From RBG-16-57-9 sp964462185 (GTDB lineage: Archaea; Thermoproteota; Bathyarchaeia; TCS64): DNA of 52,428 nt. Location: positions 1-52,428 of the forward strand of contig CAYWWV010000007.1 of NCBI GenBank assembly GCA_964462185.1. The letters run 5' to 3'. Every line of letters begins with the position of its first letter. The stretch's first letter is position 1. The translations under genes and the position numbers were made by a program. Below are positions 1 through 7,830 of the stretch, in pieces. The notes below the pieces were generated by a model that was not told the origin of the DNA, made no database searches, and saw only the letters and a list, made by a program, of their open reading frames with translations.

Positions 1-25
1 AATCCCGGCGGGAGCACCAAGGTCC

Positions 26-328
26 TCATTCTTCCAACTCTGGCTTTGATACCTCCACCCTCACGGGGCTTCCCTGCTCGAACCTTATGTTAAGGCTGCT
101 AAAAACCGCCTTGAATATCCGTATCTTCCCATACCTTTTCTCTCTCAACAAGCCCAACTCAACGAGTTTGGAGAGGTGTCGCTCCACACTGGTATAGTTT
201 AGCCCCGTGCGTCTACTTATCTCACTTATGTTCAGCTCCCCGCTTTCGGCCAAAACCTCGAGAACCCTTATCCTCCCCCGGCTCCCCAGGATCTCCTCGG
301 CCCTCCTATCTCTACGGTATACGCTCAT
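26..328 (-). CDS. Winged-helix (ArsR/MarR-like) transcriptional regulator
   Basis: A 100-residue protein whose first 70 residues read as a winged helix-turn-helix: a helix around residues 17-28 (RIRVLEVLAESG), the H-T-H at about 32-55 (NISEISRRTGLNYTSVERHL) and a wing with LREKRYGKIR. This is the usual build of small archaeal DNA-binding regulators. Its ATG overlaps the stop of the upstream Orc1/Cdc6 gene by four bases (ATGA), so the two are almost certainly translated from one message. Target and effector are not visible. The C-terminal 25 residues (an acidic tail after a short beta-like stretch) match nothing I know. Confidence 0.8.
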   Translation of the reverse strand: MSVYRRDRRAEEILGSRGRIRVLEVLAESGELNISEISRRTGLNYTSVERHLSKLVELGLLREKRYGKIRIFKAVFSSLNIRFEQGSPVRVEVSKPELEE

Positions 329-1488
329 AGCAGTTCCAGCACCTTTCTCTCCAAGGTTTCCGCGGGTATTTTATCCAGGCTGACCAGCTGGGTCCGCCCG
401 TTTTTGGTGGAGCGCATCTCCACATTCACAAAGTCTAGGCTCCCCAGCTTCTTCAAATACTTCCAAAACTGGGTGTGGCCCCTGGGAGACTCGCCATAGC
501 CTTCGCAGGTTAGACGGTAACTCTCCTCTATTTGGCCTGTGGTGGCCTTGGAGGCCGTGGTGGACTGGAAGAAGCGGGCGATGCCCAGTAGAACCAGTTT
601 CTCGTGGCGGCTTAGGTGTTTAATCTCCTCGGGGGTAGCCACCTCGAAGAGCCCTACTGCTATCCGCCTCACGTGTTCGGGCCTCACCTGGGTTGCTCCC
701 TCGCTGTCGGCTTCCTTCCCCGCGCCGTGGAGGAGGCTTATGGCGTACCGCGCGTCGCCCCCCTCGCGCTCAGCTAACTCGCTTATATAGTCCACCACCT
801 CCAGGGGGACGGCTCCTTTCCTGAAGGCCCTCTCCACCCTGTAGGTGAGTATGTCGGCTAGCTGGGCCCTGGTGTAGTCGGATAGTTTAATGATGTTCTG
901 CTGGAGGCTGCTAAGGGTGCTTCTATCCAGCTTCTCGAAGGCCTTGGGGTCCTTGCTGATGCAGATGAGGTTGAGCCTCCTAGGCGCCTCGGGGGTGGTC
1001 TCGTGGAACCTGGTGAGGTAGTAGAGGGCGTCGCTGCCCTCGTTGTCTATCAGGGCGTCCACCTCGTCGAGGACTAGGAGTATCTGGGTGTTCTCCTCCT
1101 CCAGCACCTGGCGCAATATGTCCAAAAGCTCGTTGGCCGAGTATCCCCGCTCGGGGAAGGCGGGCTTTATGCGGGCAACCACCTGGCTTAGGACCATGAA
1201 TAGGCTTCCCCGGCGTTGTCTGCAGTTGACGTGTATGTAGTGGAAGGGCACTCTCCTGCTTTGGGCTTTGTATGCGAGTTCCCTGCCATAGGCGTTGGCT
1301 AGGACTGTTTTGCCGCTGCCTATCTTTCCCGTTATCACCGCTTTCTGGGCCATCTCGAAGGGGGTTTGGACTATGTGGTCGAATAGGGCCCTCAGTTTTT
1401 GTAGCTCCCTATCCCTGTGCAGTATCTTCTCGGGGAGGTAGTGGATGTCGAGGATGGCTTCGTCTATGAAGAGGGATGGGTGGGTCAT
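325..1488 (-). CDS. cdc6: Orc1/Cdc6-family replication initiator AAA+ ATPase
   Basis: A 387-residue AAA+ protein with Walker A GKIGSGKT at about residues 54-61, Walker B LLVLDEVDAL near residue 140 and a C-terminal winged-helix region. Length and motif order are those of archaeal Orc1/Cdc6, which bind origin repeats and load MCM. The ATG start gives the expected N-terminal linker ahead of the AAA+ core (residues IHYLPEKILHRDREL). It overlaps the downstream winged-helix gene by four bases. The 89 bases upstream of the start contain G-runs but no convincing origin recognition box. Paralogues without an adjacent origin are common, so a role at a nearby origin is not shown. Confidence 0.93.
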   Translation of the reverse strand: MTHPSLFIDEAILDIHYLPEKILHRDRELQKLRALFDHIVQTPFEMAQKAVITGKIGSGKTVLANAYGRELAYKAQSRRVPFHYIHVNCRQRRGSLFMVLSQVVARIKPAFPERGYSANELLDILRQVLEEENTQILLVLDEVDALIDNEGSDALYYLTRFHETTPEAPRRLNLICISKDPKAFEKLDRSTLSSLQQNIIKLSDYTRAQLADILTYRVERAFRKGAVPLEVVDYISELAEREGGDARYAISLLHGAGKEADSEGATQVRPEHVRRIAVGLFEVATPEEIKHLSRHEKLVLLGIARFFQSTTASKATTGQIEESYRLTCEGYGESPRGHTQFWKYLKKLGSLDFVNVEMRSTKNGRTQLVSLDKIPAETLERKVLELL

Positions 1489-1577
1489 GGTTTCGACTGT
1501 TATTGGCTTTGGGGGTGGTGGATTTATGCATTTCGTACGTGTAGACTTATTTGTGGAGGGGGGGTGGATGAAAATGG

Positions 1578-2591
1578 TTATCCTTGGGACTCTAGGATCC
1601 GGAACAACTCATCCTGCTCCACAGGCTCAACACTCTGCTCAGAGCCATCGGGGCCAACCAACACATACCCCCCCTGAGTCACCTCCCCAATGATGTTTGC
1701 CTCGATGCCTGACGCCCGGAGTTGATCTTTAAGCTCTTGGCCGTGGCCCGGGTCTATGGCTATGAGGAGGCTGCCGGAGCTGAGGAGGCTGAGGGGGTTT
1801 ATTTGGAGTGCCTGGCATATGGCTCGGGTTTCCATCCTTACGGGGATTTGGTCTTGGTGGACTTTGAAGCCTAGTTTGGCGGGCTCGGTGAGTTCCACTA
1901 GCCCGTTGAGTATTCCTCCCTCTGTGGGGGTGTGCATGGCGTGGGTGCCTGGGGTTTGGGAGGCTATCATGGCTTCGGGCACTATGCTTATCTCTTCGAG
2001 GAATCTTTGGGCTCGGGATAGTGTATCGGGGGGCAGCTCTTCTCTTAGGAGTTGGTATAGGTCTGTCGCTAGGATGGATGTGCCTTCAAGCCCTGCCCCC
2101 TTGGTCATCAAGATGTGGTCGCCAACCTGGGCCCCGCTGGTGGTGAAGTATTTTCCCCGTGGGGCTTCCCCCAACATAAAACCAGCCACAATGGGTCGGC
2201 TGAGGCCGGGGGCCACCTCTGTGTGTCCCCCAGCAATGGATATGCCCAGTTTGTTGCATGCCCGATGCTGGTCCTGCATTATCTCTCTGAGCAAGGCCTC
2301 CCCCGAGTCTTCGGGGAGGAGGATGATGCTCAAATACCAGGTTGGGCGGGCCCCCCTGGTGGCCACGTCGTTAGCGTTGATGTGGACCGCCAACCAGCCT
2401 ATGCCCCTCTCCGCGCCCGTTATGGGGTTGGCCTTGGCCACCAGGACCCTATCGCCTTGGTCTATTATGGCGGCGTCTTCGCCTAGGAGGGGTCCTTTGA
2501 TGAGTCTGGGGTTGGGGGCTCCCAGGTATGGGAAGACGTGTTTCTCTAGTATTTTTCGAGGGACTTTGCCCATAGGTAGTTTTTGGGGCAT
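1578..2591 (-). CDS. AIR synthase-related protein (PurM/HypE/ThiL superfamily)
   Basis: A 337-residue protein with the PurM/HypE/ThiL layout: an N-terminal ATP-binding half with the GEDAAII motif near residues 37-43 and HINANDVATRGARP at about 89-102 (the usual N/D-VA-x-x-G metal site), then GAQVGDHILMTKGAGLEG and PTEGGILNG in the C-terminal half. The family uses ATP to activate an oxygen or carboxamide on diverse substrates. Hydrogenase maturation protein HypE is one member, but HypE ends in a cysteine that carries the cyanide group; this one ends in ESQG, so it is not HypE. Archaeal paralogues of this type are mostly unassigned. It lies 31 bases downstream of a methyltransferase gene on the same strand. 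Confidence 0.85.
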   Translation of the reverse strand: MPQKLPMGKVPRKILEKHVFPYLGAPNPRLIKGPLLGEDAAIIDQGDRVLVAKANPITGAERGIGWLAVHINANDVATRGARPTWYLSIILLPEDSGEALLREIMQDQHRACNKLGISIAGGHTEVAPGLSRPIVAGFMLGEAPRGKYFTTSGAQVGDHILMTKGAGLEGTSILATDLYQLLREELPPDTLSRAQRFLEEISIVPEAMIASQTPGTHAMHTPTEGGILNGLVELTEPAKLGFKVHQDQIPVRMETRAICQALQINPLSLLSSGSLLIAIDPGHGQELKDQLRASGIEANIIGEVTQGGYVLVGPDGSEQSVEPVEQDELFRILESQG

Positions 2592-2622
2592 GTTTTTCCT
2601 GGTTTAGGGTTGGGGCCTAGTC

Positions 2623-3462
2623 CTATTTGTGTTGCTTGGTGCATGTGAGCCCTAGGGCTGTTGGGTGGTACCTCACTTGGGTGAACCCTGCCTCCCCTAG
2701 TCTCTGGGCCACCCCCCTCCTAATGTTAATCCTCCTGTATCGTGAGCCGGGTTCCCCCGTGTAGTGGTATAGCTGGCAGCGGGGGGCGGCGACGCGTGCC
2801 AGTTTTTCGTAGAAGTCTGCCCCATACAGGTGTCCAGCGTGGCTCATCCTGGGTGGGTCGTGGATGATGGCTGTGAAGTGGTTGGGGGGGAGGGCGTCTA
2901 GGATGTGGTAGGCGTCTCCGAGGAGGGTGTGGTGGCTGGGGGTTTCCCAGAGCATCCTCGTCCAGGGGTTTAGCCTGGCCAAATGAAGGACCGCGGCGCT
3001 GAGCTCCAGGGAGACCACGTATTCTGCCCCCTTCTCCAAGGCCTTAAGCGCCGTGTATCCTAGGCCCAGGCAGGTGTCCAAGACGCGTTTTCCCCGGGGG
3101 CCAACAAGGGAGGCCTTCAACTCGGCGTCCTTTAGAGGCGTAGTTCCCTTGGTCCGGTGCATGCGGATGCCGTCGACCTCCAGGGTGGGGGCCTCACCAG
3201 TGTCCACCAGGCGGTAGTATCTCTCTGCTGATATGGCGGCCTTGATGGCCCTACCTTTTTCTATTAGGTATACGCTGTTAGTGTCTTTCGCGATCTCCTT
3301 TAGTTGAGTGAGTTCAACCCATTCTCCCTCCCCCAATAGGGCCCTGTCTCTTTTGATCTCAACCTTTTCGGTGTTTATTCCCAGGTCGAGGGAGACTCTT
3401 TTCTGGCCTTGGAGCAGCTGGCTGGCTGCTCTGGGGGTAAGAAGTATGGGTTTTTTCCTCAT
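2623..3462 (-). CDS. SAM-dependent methyltransferase, COG2521-like archaeal family
   Basis: A 279-residue protein with a class I SAM-binding fold in its second half: motif I VLDTCLGLGYTAL at about residues 127-139, an acidic residue ending strand 2 (VVSLEL) and a motif IV-like HDPPRMS. The N-terminal 120 residues form a separate module in which LTPRAASQLLQGQKRVSLDLG resembles the family's helix followed by a beta barrel. This arrangement is typical of a conserved archaeal methyltransferase family of unknown substrate. The DPPR motif resembles the DPPY/NPPY active sites of N-methyltransferases and suggests a nucleobase, amide or protein nitrogen as acceptor; that is inference. It heads the minus-strand run ending at the window's left edge. 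Confidence 0.82.
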   Translation of the reverse strand: MRKKPILLTPRAASQLLQGQKRVSLDLGINTEKVEIKRDRALLGEGEWVELTQLKEIAKDTNSVYLIEKGRAIKAAISAERYYRLVDTGEAPTLEVDGIRMHRTKGTTPLKDAELKASLVGPRGKRVLDTCLGLGYTALKALEKGAEYVVSLELSAAVLHLARLNPWTRMLWETPSHHTLLGDAYHILDALPPNHFTAIIHDPPRMSHAGHLYGADFYEKLARVAAPRCQLYHYTGEPGSRYRRINIRRGVAQRLGEAGFTQVRYHPTALGLTCTKQHK

Positions 3463-3643
3463 CTCAGGGTCAGGTTGTTGATTGTGGGGGGTGTATTTGT
3501 GGGTGCTGGTTGCTCCGAGACGGTTTCCAAAGGTGCAAGTTTGGATGTGGGGGGCTGTCTGGGTTTAGGGGTTCGTTTAAACACTGGTCGGGGGTTTTAG
3601 GAAGTCTTATATTGGGTCTTTGTAGGTTCAATCCCGAGTTGTC

Positions 3644-3913
3644 TTGACTTCACAGGATAAGCCCAACGGTTTTAAAGGCATTGTCAAGGAAGTCCTAGAC
3701 CAGATATTGCCCGGCGGGGAGGTCGACATAAACGAGATCAGGGAGGAAGTCTGGAGGGACCTCTCCGCGCTGTACTATAAGTATGAGGACGAGGCCCAGA
3801 AAAAGGCGTTCCGCGAGGTTATGACCGAGATCGCCGAGAAGATTGGGGAAGGCAAATGGGACTCCGTCTACAAGAAGCTATACAGGGAAGACCAGAAAAA
3901 TAGACAGGTTTAG
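3644..3913 (+). CDS. Small hypothetical protein, helical and charged
   Basis: An 89-residue highly charged protein starting at TTG, with a TATA-like element (CTTATATTG) about 35 bases upstream. The residue pattern is continuous amphipathic helix without cysteines, signal peptide or membrane segment, ending in a basic tail. Codon use is biased to G/C in third positions as in the flanking genes, which supports translation. I do not recognise a family. It stands alone between a divergent methyltransferase gene and an intergenic hairpin. Confidence 0.65.
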   Translation: MTSQDKPNGFKGIVKEVLDQILPGGEVDINEIREEVWRDLSALYYKYEDEAQKKAFREVMTEIAEKIGEGKWDSVYKKLYREDQKNRQV

Positions 3914-3963
3914 AGTGATGGGCTTCAATTACTTTTAAAAATACTGTGGCCAAATAGTTTAGC

Positions 3964-4011
3964 GGTAAGACTCGTTTTTATTGCGTTTCCCATTTTTAAA
4001 CGAGTCTTACC
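3964..4011. repeat. Perfect 14-bp inverted repeat with 20-nt loop beside a tRNA-like D-arm sequence
   Basis: GGTAAGACTCGTTT at 3964-3977 is exactly complementary to AAACGAGTCTTACC at 3998-4011. The left arm overlaps TAGTTTAGCGGTAAGAC (3955-3971), which looks like the D arm of a tRNA, and 4016-4021 reads CCACCA. The stretch from 3946 (GTGG) to 4021 is 76 nt, tRNA-sized, with GTGG able to pair with CCAC, but there is no anticodon or T arm. A TATA-like CTTTTAAAAATA lies at 3932-3943. It may be a tRNA relic, an unusual small RNA or a terminator of the preceding small gene. Confidence 0.6.
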
Positions 4012-4105
4012 ACTTCCACCATTAGCCTTCTATGGGTTATTAATCTGGTGTCCTTTCAGTTGGGGGTTTCCCATGGTAGGTTGGTTTTGGTGGTGGGAGG
4101 GCTAA

Positions 4106-4115
4106 TGCTTTAAGC
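4106..4115 (+). promoter_or_regulatory. TATA box of the epimerase gene
   Basis: TGCTTTAAGC sits about 25 bases before the GTG at 4137. That spacing puts the transcription start at or next to the start codon, as in leaderless archaeal messages, and is the main reason for choosing that GTG over the upstream TTG at 4116. Confidence 0.55.
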
Positions 4116-4136
4116 TTGTTTGGCGTGGGGTTGGTT

Positions 4137-5111
4137 GTGAGGGTTCTGGTCACTGGGGGGGCTGGTTTCATTGGGAGCCATCTTGTTGACCACCTATTGG
4201 AGGAGGGTTTCGAGGTGGTGGTCTTGGACAGCCTGGTTTCGGGTTCCGAGGAGAATCTCGCCAGGTGGGAGGGGTGTCCAGGTTTTAGCTTTTTGAAGGC
4301 CGATCTTTTAACTCCCGGCAGCCTCTCGGAGGCCCTGGAGGGCTGCGAGGGAGTATACCACCTTGCTGCCAACCCCGAGGTAAACCTGAGGAACGCCTCC
4401 CCCAGCGACCACTTCCACCAGAATGTTGAAGCCACCTACAGGCTTCTTGAGGCTGTTAGGTCTGAGGGGGGTGTAAGGTTCGTGGTTTTCACCTCCTCCA
4501 GCACCGTTTATGGCGAGCCCAGCGTTATTCCAACCCCCGAGGATTATGGCCCCCTTGAACCCATATCCCTCTACGGGGCCTCCAAGCTCGCCTGTGAGGC
4601 TCTTCTGTCGGGTTACAGCCACATGTATGGCTTCTCTTCCTACATCTATAGGCTGGCCAACATCGTTGGGCCCAGGTCCAACCACGGTGTCATCTACGAT
4701 TTCACCTTGAAGCTTCGCCTTAACCCCCGAGAATTGGAGGTCTTGGGGGATGGCACCCAGTCGAAGAGCTACCTCTATGTGGAGGACTGCGTGGAGGCCC
4801 TCCAGGCTGGTCTGAGTGCTGGTGGACTGGTGAATGTTTTTAATGTGGGCTCCGACGACCGGGTGTCTGTCTTGGAGATTGCTGAGGCCGTTAAGAAGGC
4901 TAATGGTTTGGAGGGGGCTGAGGTGAGGTTGACGGGTGGTGTGGATGGTGGGAGGGGTTGGAGGGGTGATGTGAAGGTTATGCTGTTGGACACGGGTAGG
5001 ATTAAGTCCTTGGGTTGGCGCCCCAAGCACACAAGTTGGGAGGCGGTCTACAAAACCGCGGTCGCGTTGGCAGGCGGGCTTGAAGGGGTTCCCAAGCCTA
5101 AGGACGGATAA
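4137..5111 (+). CDS. NAD-dependent epimerase/dehydratase (UDP-glucose 4-epimerase-like)
   Basis: Extended short-chain dehydrogenase with the nucleotide motif VTGGAGFIGSH at the N-terminus, a D at the end of strand 2 (VVVLDSL), the catalytic S and Y-x3-K as SSSTVYG and YGASKL, and the substrate-side RLANIVGPRSNHGVIYDF. About 324 residues, normal for the family. The closest functional guess is a UDP-glucose/UDP-N-acetylglucosamine 4-epimerase or a dTDP-glucose dehydratase-like enzyme making nucleotide sugars for surface glycans; the exact sugar cannot be read from sequence. GTG is chosen as start because it directly precedes RVLVTGG and fits the TATA spacing. No glycosyltransferase neighbours. 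Confidence 0.88.
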   Translation: MRVLVTGGAGFIGSHLVDHLLEEGFEVVVLDSLVSGSEENLARWEGCPGFSFLKADLLTPGSLSEALEGCEGVYHLAANPEVNLRNASPSDHFHQNVEATYRLLEAVRSEGGVRFVVFTSSSTVYGEPSVIPTPEDYGPLEPISLYGASKLACEALLSGYSHMYGFSSYIYRLANIVGPRSNHGVIYDFTLKLRLNPRELEVLGDGTQSKSYLYVEDCVEALQAGLSAGGLVNVFNVGSDDRVSVLEIAEAVKKANGLEGAEVRLTGGVDGGRGWRGDVKVMLLDTGRIKSLGWRPKHTSWEAVYKTAVALAGGLEGVPKPKDG

Positions 5112-5157
5112 ATCTATTATGGGGGAGCCGGGGTATTTTTGGTCTAAGTGCTAGGCT

Positions 5158-6171
5158 TTGGTAAACCAGATTTACAGGGTGCTACCCAAGGGGAACTTGG
5201 AAGGGTTTTTTAAGGCTCTCAAAGGGCTGGGAGTGGTCTACGCCCCGGTTAAGACGGGGGCTAAAACCCATGCCTTCAAGAGGGTGGAGGAGCTGGCGGA
5301 GGCAGACCTGTCTTATGTGCGGACCATGCTCCCCCCCAAGAAGCTGTTCATCGCCCCCAAGGAGAATCTGTATGAGTTGGACCTGGAGAGGGAAGAGTTC
5401 AAGGAGGCCCCCGCGGGGGAGGCCAGGGTGCTGCTGGGGGTCCACGCCTGCGACATCCATGCCTTAAACCTCTTGGAGAAGGTCTATGTCGAGGCCTTCA
5501 CCGACAGGCTCTACAAGGCGAGGAGGGATAACACCTTCCTCGTGGGTTGGAGCTGCACCCCCGATGAACACTGTTTTTGTAGGTCCACGGGCACCAGCTA
5601 CGCTACGGAGGGCTTCGACCTCTTCTTACACGACTTGGGGGACCGCTTCTTCATCAGGGTGGGCAGCCTGAGGGGTTACTCTTTCTTGGAAGCCCATGGG
5701 GGTTTGACGTCGGAGGCCTTGGAGGAGGATGTGGGGGCTTTCAAGGAGTTGGAGGCTCGGAGGGCTCAAGAGTTCTCCCTCGAGGTGGACTTCCAGGGCC
5801 TCCAGGATATGTTGGATTTGTCCTACGATAGTCCTCTTTGGGAGGAGTATGCTGAGAAATGTTTGGGATGCGGCTCCTGCAACCTGGTCTGCCCCTGCTG
5901 CCGGTGCTACGACGTCCAGGACCACCTTAATGTGGATGGCGTTTCAGGGGTTCGCGAGCGGAAGTGGTACTCCTGTATGTTGAGGGACCACGGCTTGGTG
6001 GCGGGTGGGCACAACTTCCGTGCCACCCAGGCGGAGAGGCTTAGAAACCGGGTCAACTGCAAGGGCAGCTTGAAGGAGGGCATGGTTAACTGTGTGGGTT
6101 GTGGAAGGTGCACAGTGTTTTGTCCGGCCAACATCGATTATGTTGAGATTCTGAGGAGGGTTAGAGGTTGA
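5158..6171 (+). CDS. hydB: Group 3b [NiFe] hydrogenase beta subunit (4Fe-4S protein)
   Basis: A 337-residue iron-sulfur subunit. Two ferredoxin-type cysteine sets lie in the C-terminal half: CLGCGSCNLVCPCC near residue 238 and CVGCGRCTVFCP near residue 315, with a further cysteine group (CTPDEHCFC) near residue 135. This matches the beta subunit of cytosolic sulfhydrogenases and the A subunit of anaerobic sulfite reductase, which relay electrons between the flavin subunit and the hydrogenase small subunit. TTG start; a TATA-like GGTATTTTTGG lies about 25 bases upstream. The stop overlaps the gamma start (TTGA). Gene order beta-gamma-delta-alpha is that of the Pyrococcus sulfhydrogenase operons. 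Confidence 0.92.
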   Translation: MVNQIYRVLPKGNLEGFFKALKGLGVVYAPVKTGAKTHAFKRVEELAEADLSYVRTMLPPKKLFIAPKENLYELDLEREEFKEAPAGEARVLLGVHACDIHALNLLEKVYVEAFTDRLYKARRDNTFLVGWSCTPDEHCFCRSTGTSYATEGFDLFLHDLGDRFFIRVGSLRGYSFLEAHGGLTSEALEEDVGAFKELEARRAQEFSLEVDFQGLQDMLDLSYDSPLWEEYAEKCLGCGSCNLVCPCCRCYDVQDHLNVDGVSGVRERKWYSCMLRDHGLVAGGHNFRATQAERLRNRVNCKGSLKEGMVNCVGCGRCTVFCPANIDYVEILRRVRG

Positions 6172-7058
6172 AAGCTATGGAGGTTGGGGACCCCCTCCTG
6201 CCGTTGAAGGCGGAAGTGGTGGGGAGTAGCCCTATGACTGGGCAGGAGCGGTTGGTAAAGGTGAGGCTGGAGAGCCCTGGGGCGGATGGTTTCACCTATA
6301 AACCTGGGCAGTTTGTCAAGCTGGGGGTTATGGGTGTGGGGGAGGCCCCCATATCCCTTTGCTCGGACCAAGGCGAGGATGATGTCCTGGAGTTCTGCAT
6401 AAGAAACGTGGGGAGGGTTACCAGCGCCATCCACCGGCTCCCCGTTGGGGGCACGATTTGGGTTCGAGGGCCGTATGGCAACGGGTTCCCCATGGAGAGG
6501 CTTGAAGGGATGGACCTGTTGCTGGTGGCGGGGGGGCTGGGGATTGCACCCATACGGGGGGTGCTCCAACACGTGTTGAACCATAGGGAAAGGTATGGCG
6601 AGGTTTCCCTCCTCTACGGGGTCAGGTGCTTCGACCTGATGTTGTTCAAGGATGAGGTGCTGGGTCTTTTCAGGGAGGGGGACAAGCAGGGTGTAAGGCT
6701 GTACCTCAGCTACGAGGACTCTGAGGACGAGGAGTGCAATGCTTTGAGGTGTGAGAGGGAGGATAGGTGTCTGCAGGGGATGGTTACCAGCCTCTTCGGC
6801 CTCTGGGATGGGGGGGCCGACAATACTGCTGCCTTGATCGGGGGGCCTCCAATCATGTATCGGTTTGTGATTAAGGAGTTGGAGGCCTTGGGTTTCAACC
6901 CAGGGGATGTCTACATGACTCTGGAGCGGAGGATGCGTTGCGGCGTTGGCCAGTGCGGCCACTGCATTGTGGGCTCTGGTCGCTCCATAAGATACGTGTG
7001 TAAGGATGGGCCGGTGTTCACCCTTTGGGATGCCTACAACACTAGGGGGATGATATAG
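6168..7058 (+). CDS. hydG: Group 3b [NiFe] hydrogenase gamma subunit (FAD/NAD(P) reductase)
   Basis: A 296-residue flavoprotein of the ferredoxin-NADP reductase/dihydroorotate dehydrogenase PyrK type. An N-terminal FAD barrel (YKPGQFVKLG, then PISLCS) is followed by an NAD(P) domain with VAGGLGIAPIRGVL near residues 122-135 and a C-terminal [2Fe-2S] cysteine set CGVGQCGHC...VCKDGPVF. It connects NAD(P)(H) to the hydrogenase. TTG overlaps the stop of the beta gene; an ATG three codons on (6177) is an alternative start. Separated from the delta gene by a single base. Confidence 0.92.
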   Translation: MKAMEVGDPLLPLKAEVVGSSPMTGQERLVKVRLESPGADGFTYKPGQFVKLGVMGVGEAPISLCSDQGEDDVLEFCIRNVGRVTSAIHRLPVGGTIWVRGPYGNGFPMERLEGMDLLLVAGGLGIAPIRGVLQHVLNHRERYGEVSLLYGVRCFDLMLFKDEVLGLFREGDKQGVRLYLSYEDSEDEECNALRCEREDRCLQGMVTSLFGLWDGGADNTAALIGGPPIMYRFVIKELEALGFNPGDVYMTLERRMRCGVGQCGHCIVGSGRSIRYVCKDGPVFTLWDAYNTRGMI

Positions 7059-7059
7059 G

Positions 7060-7830
7060 ATGGATAGGCCTGTGCTAGGTGTTTTCAGTTTAACGGGTTG
7101 CGGGGGGGACCAGTTGATGGTCCTCAACATGGAGGACGAGTTGTTGGAGCTGTTGGGAAGGTTCCAGATCGCCGACTTCCAGGAGGCCAGCAGCTCCAAG
7201 CTGGAGGGACCCATTGATGTGGCCCTGGTGGAGGGCACGGTTTCCACGGAGAAAGACTTGGAGAAGTTGAGGGAGATTAGGGATAGGAGTCGAATATTGG
7301 TGGCCTTAGGGAGCTGCGCCGTAGAGGGATGTGTGCAGGCTATGAGGAATGGGGAGGCCTCCCTCAGGGAGAGGATTGCCGAGGTGTACGGCTGCCAGGA
7401 CTGCTTCCCCAAGGCCTTGGAACCCAAGCCCTTGCACCACTATGTGAAGGTGGACTACTCCATCCCCGGCTGCCCAGTGGAGAAGGTGGAGACGGCCAGG
7501 GCCCTTATGTCTCTGTTGAATGGGGACCTCCCCTCAGGGTATCCCTACCCCGTGTGTGTGGAGTGTAAGCAGAGGGAGATTCCTTGCCTGGTGTTGGAGG
7601 AGGGGAGGCCCTGCCTGGGCCCGGTGGTTAGAGGGGGCTGCGAGGCCCGCTGCCCGGCTCTTGGGCTTGAGTGCATCGGGTGCAGGGGCCCCGTGGAGGA
7701 GGCTGAGAGGATGGAGGCGGAGTACCAGATGTTGCTGGATTTGGGGCTTAGTGAGAGGGAGATTTTGAACCGGTTGAGGATGTTTGCTGGGGAGCACGTG
7801 GCCTCCCTGGGGGGTGGTGGCGATGAGTAG
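7060..7830 (+). CDS. hydD: Group 3b [NiFe] hydrogenase delta (small) subunit
   Basis: A 256-residue small subunit of cytosolic [NiFe] hydrogenase. The proximal-cluster cysteines appear as LTGCGGDQ near residue 13, LGSCAVEGC near residue 85 and IPGCPVEK near residue 138. The C-terminal part has two further cysteine groups (CVECKQREIPC and CEARCPALGLECIGCRG) for additional Fe-S clusters, as in the group 3 family. It carries electrons from the active site to the beta and gamma subunits. Its stop overlaps the ATG of the large subunit by eight bases. Confidence 0.92.
   Translation: MDRPVLGVFSLTGCGGDQLMVLNMEDELLELLGRFQIADFQEASSSKLEGPIDVALVEGTVSTEKDLEKLREIRDRSRILVALGSCAVEGCVQAMRNGEASLRERIAEVYGCQDCFPKALEPKPLHHYVKVDYSIPGCPVEKVETARALMSLLNGDLPSGYPYPVCVECKQREIPCLVLEEGRPCLGPVVRGGCEARCPALGLECIGCRGPVEEAERMEAEYQMLLDLGLSEREILNRLRMFAGEHVASLGGGGDE

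Noticed and set aside
1489..1577. Replication origin beside cdc6
   Set aside because: The 89-base spacer has two G-runs and some A/T, but no paired origin recognition boxes. The evidence does not reach a call.
1578..2591. Hydrogenase maturation factor HypE
   Set aside because: HypE ends in a cysteine needed to carry the cyanide group; this protein ends ESQG.
3946..4021. Functional tRNA gene
   Set aside because: Only a D-arm-like part and a CCACCA end are present; there is no anticodon arm or T arm, and the acceptor pairs over four bases only.
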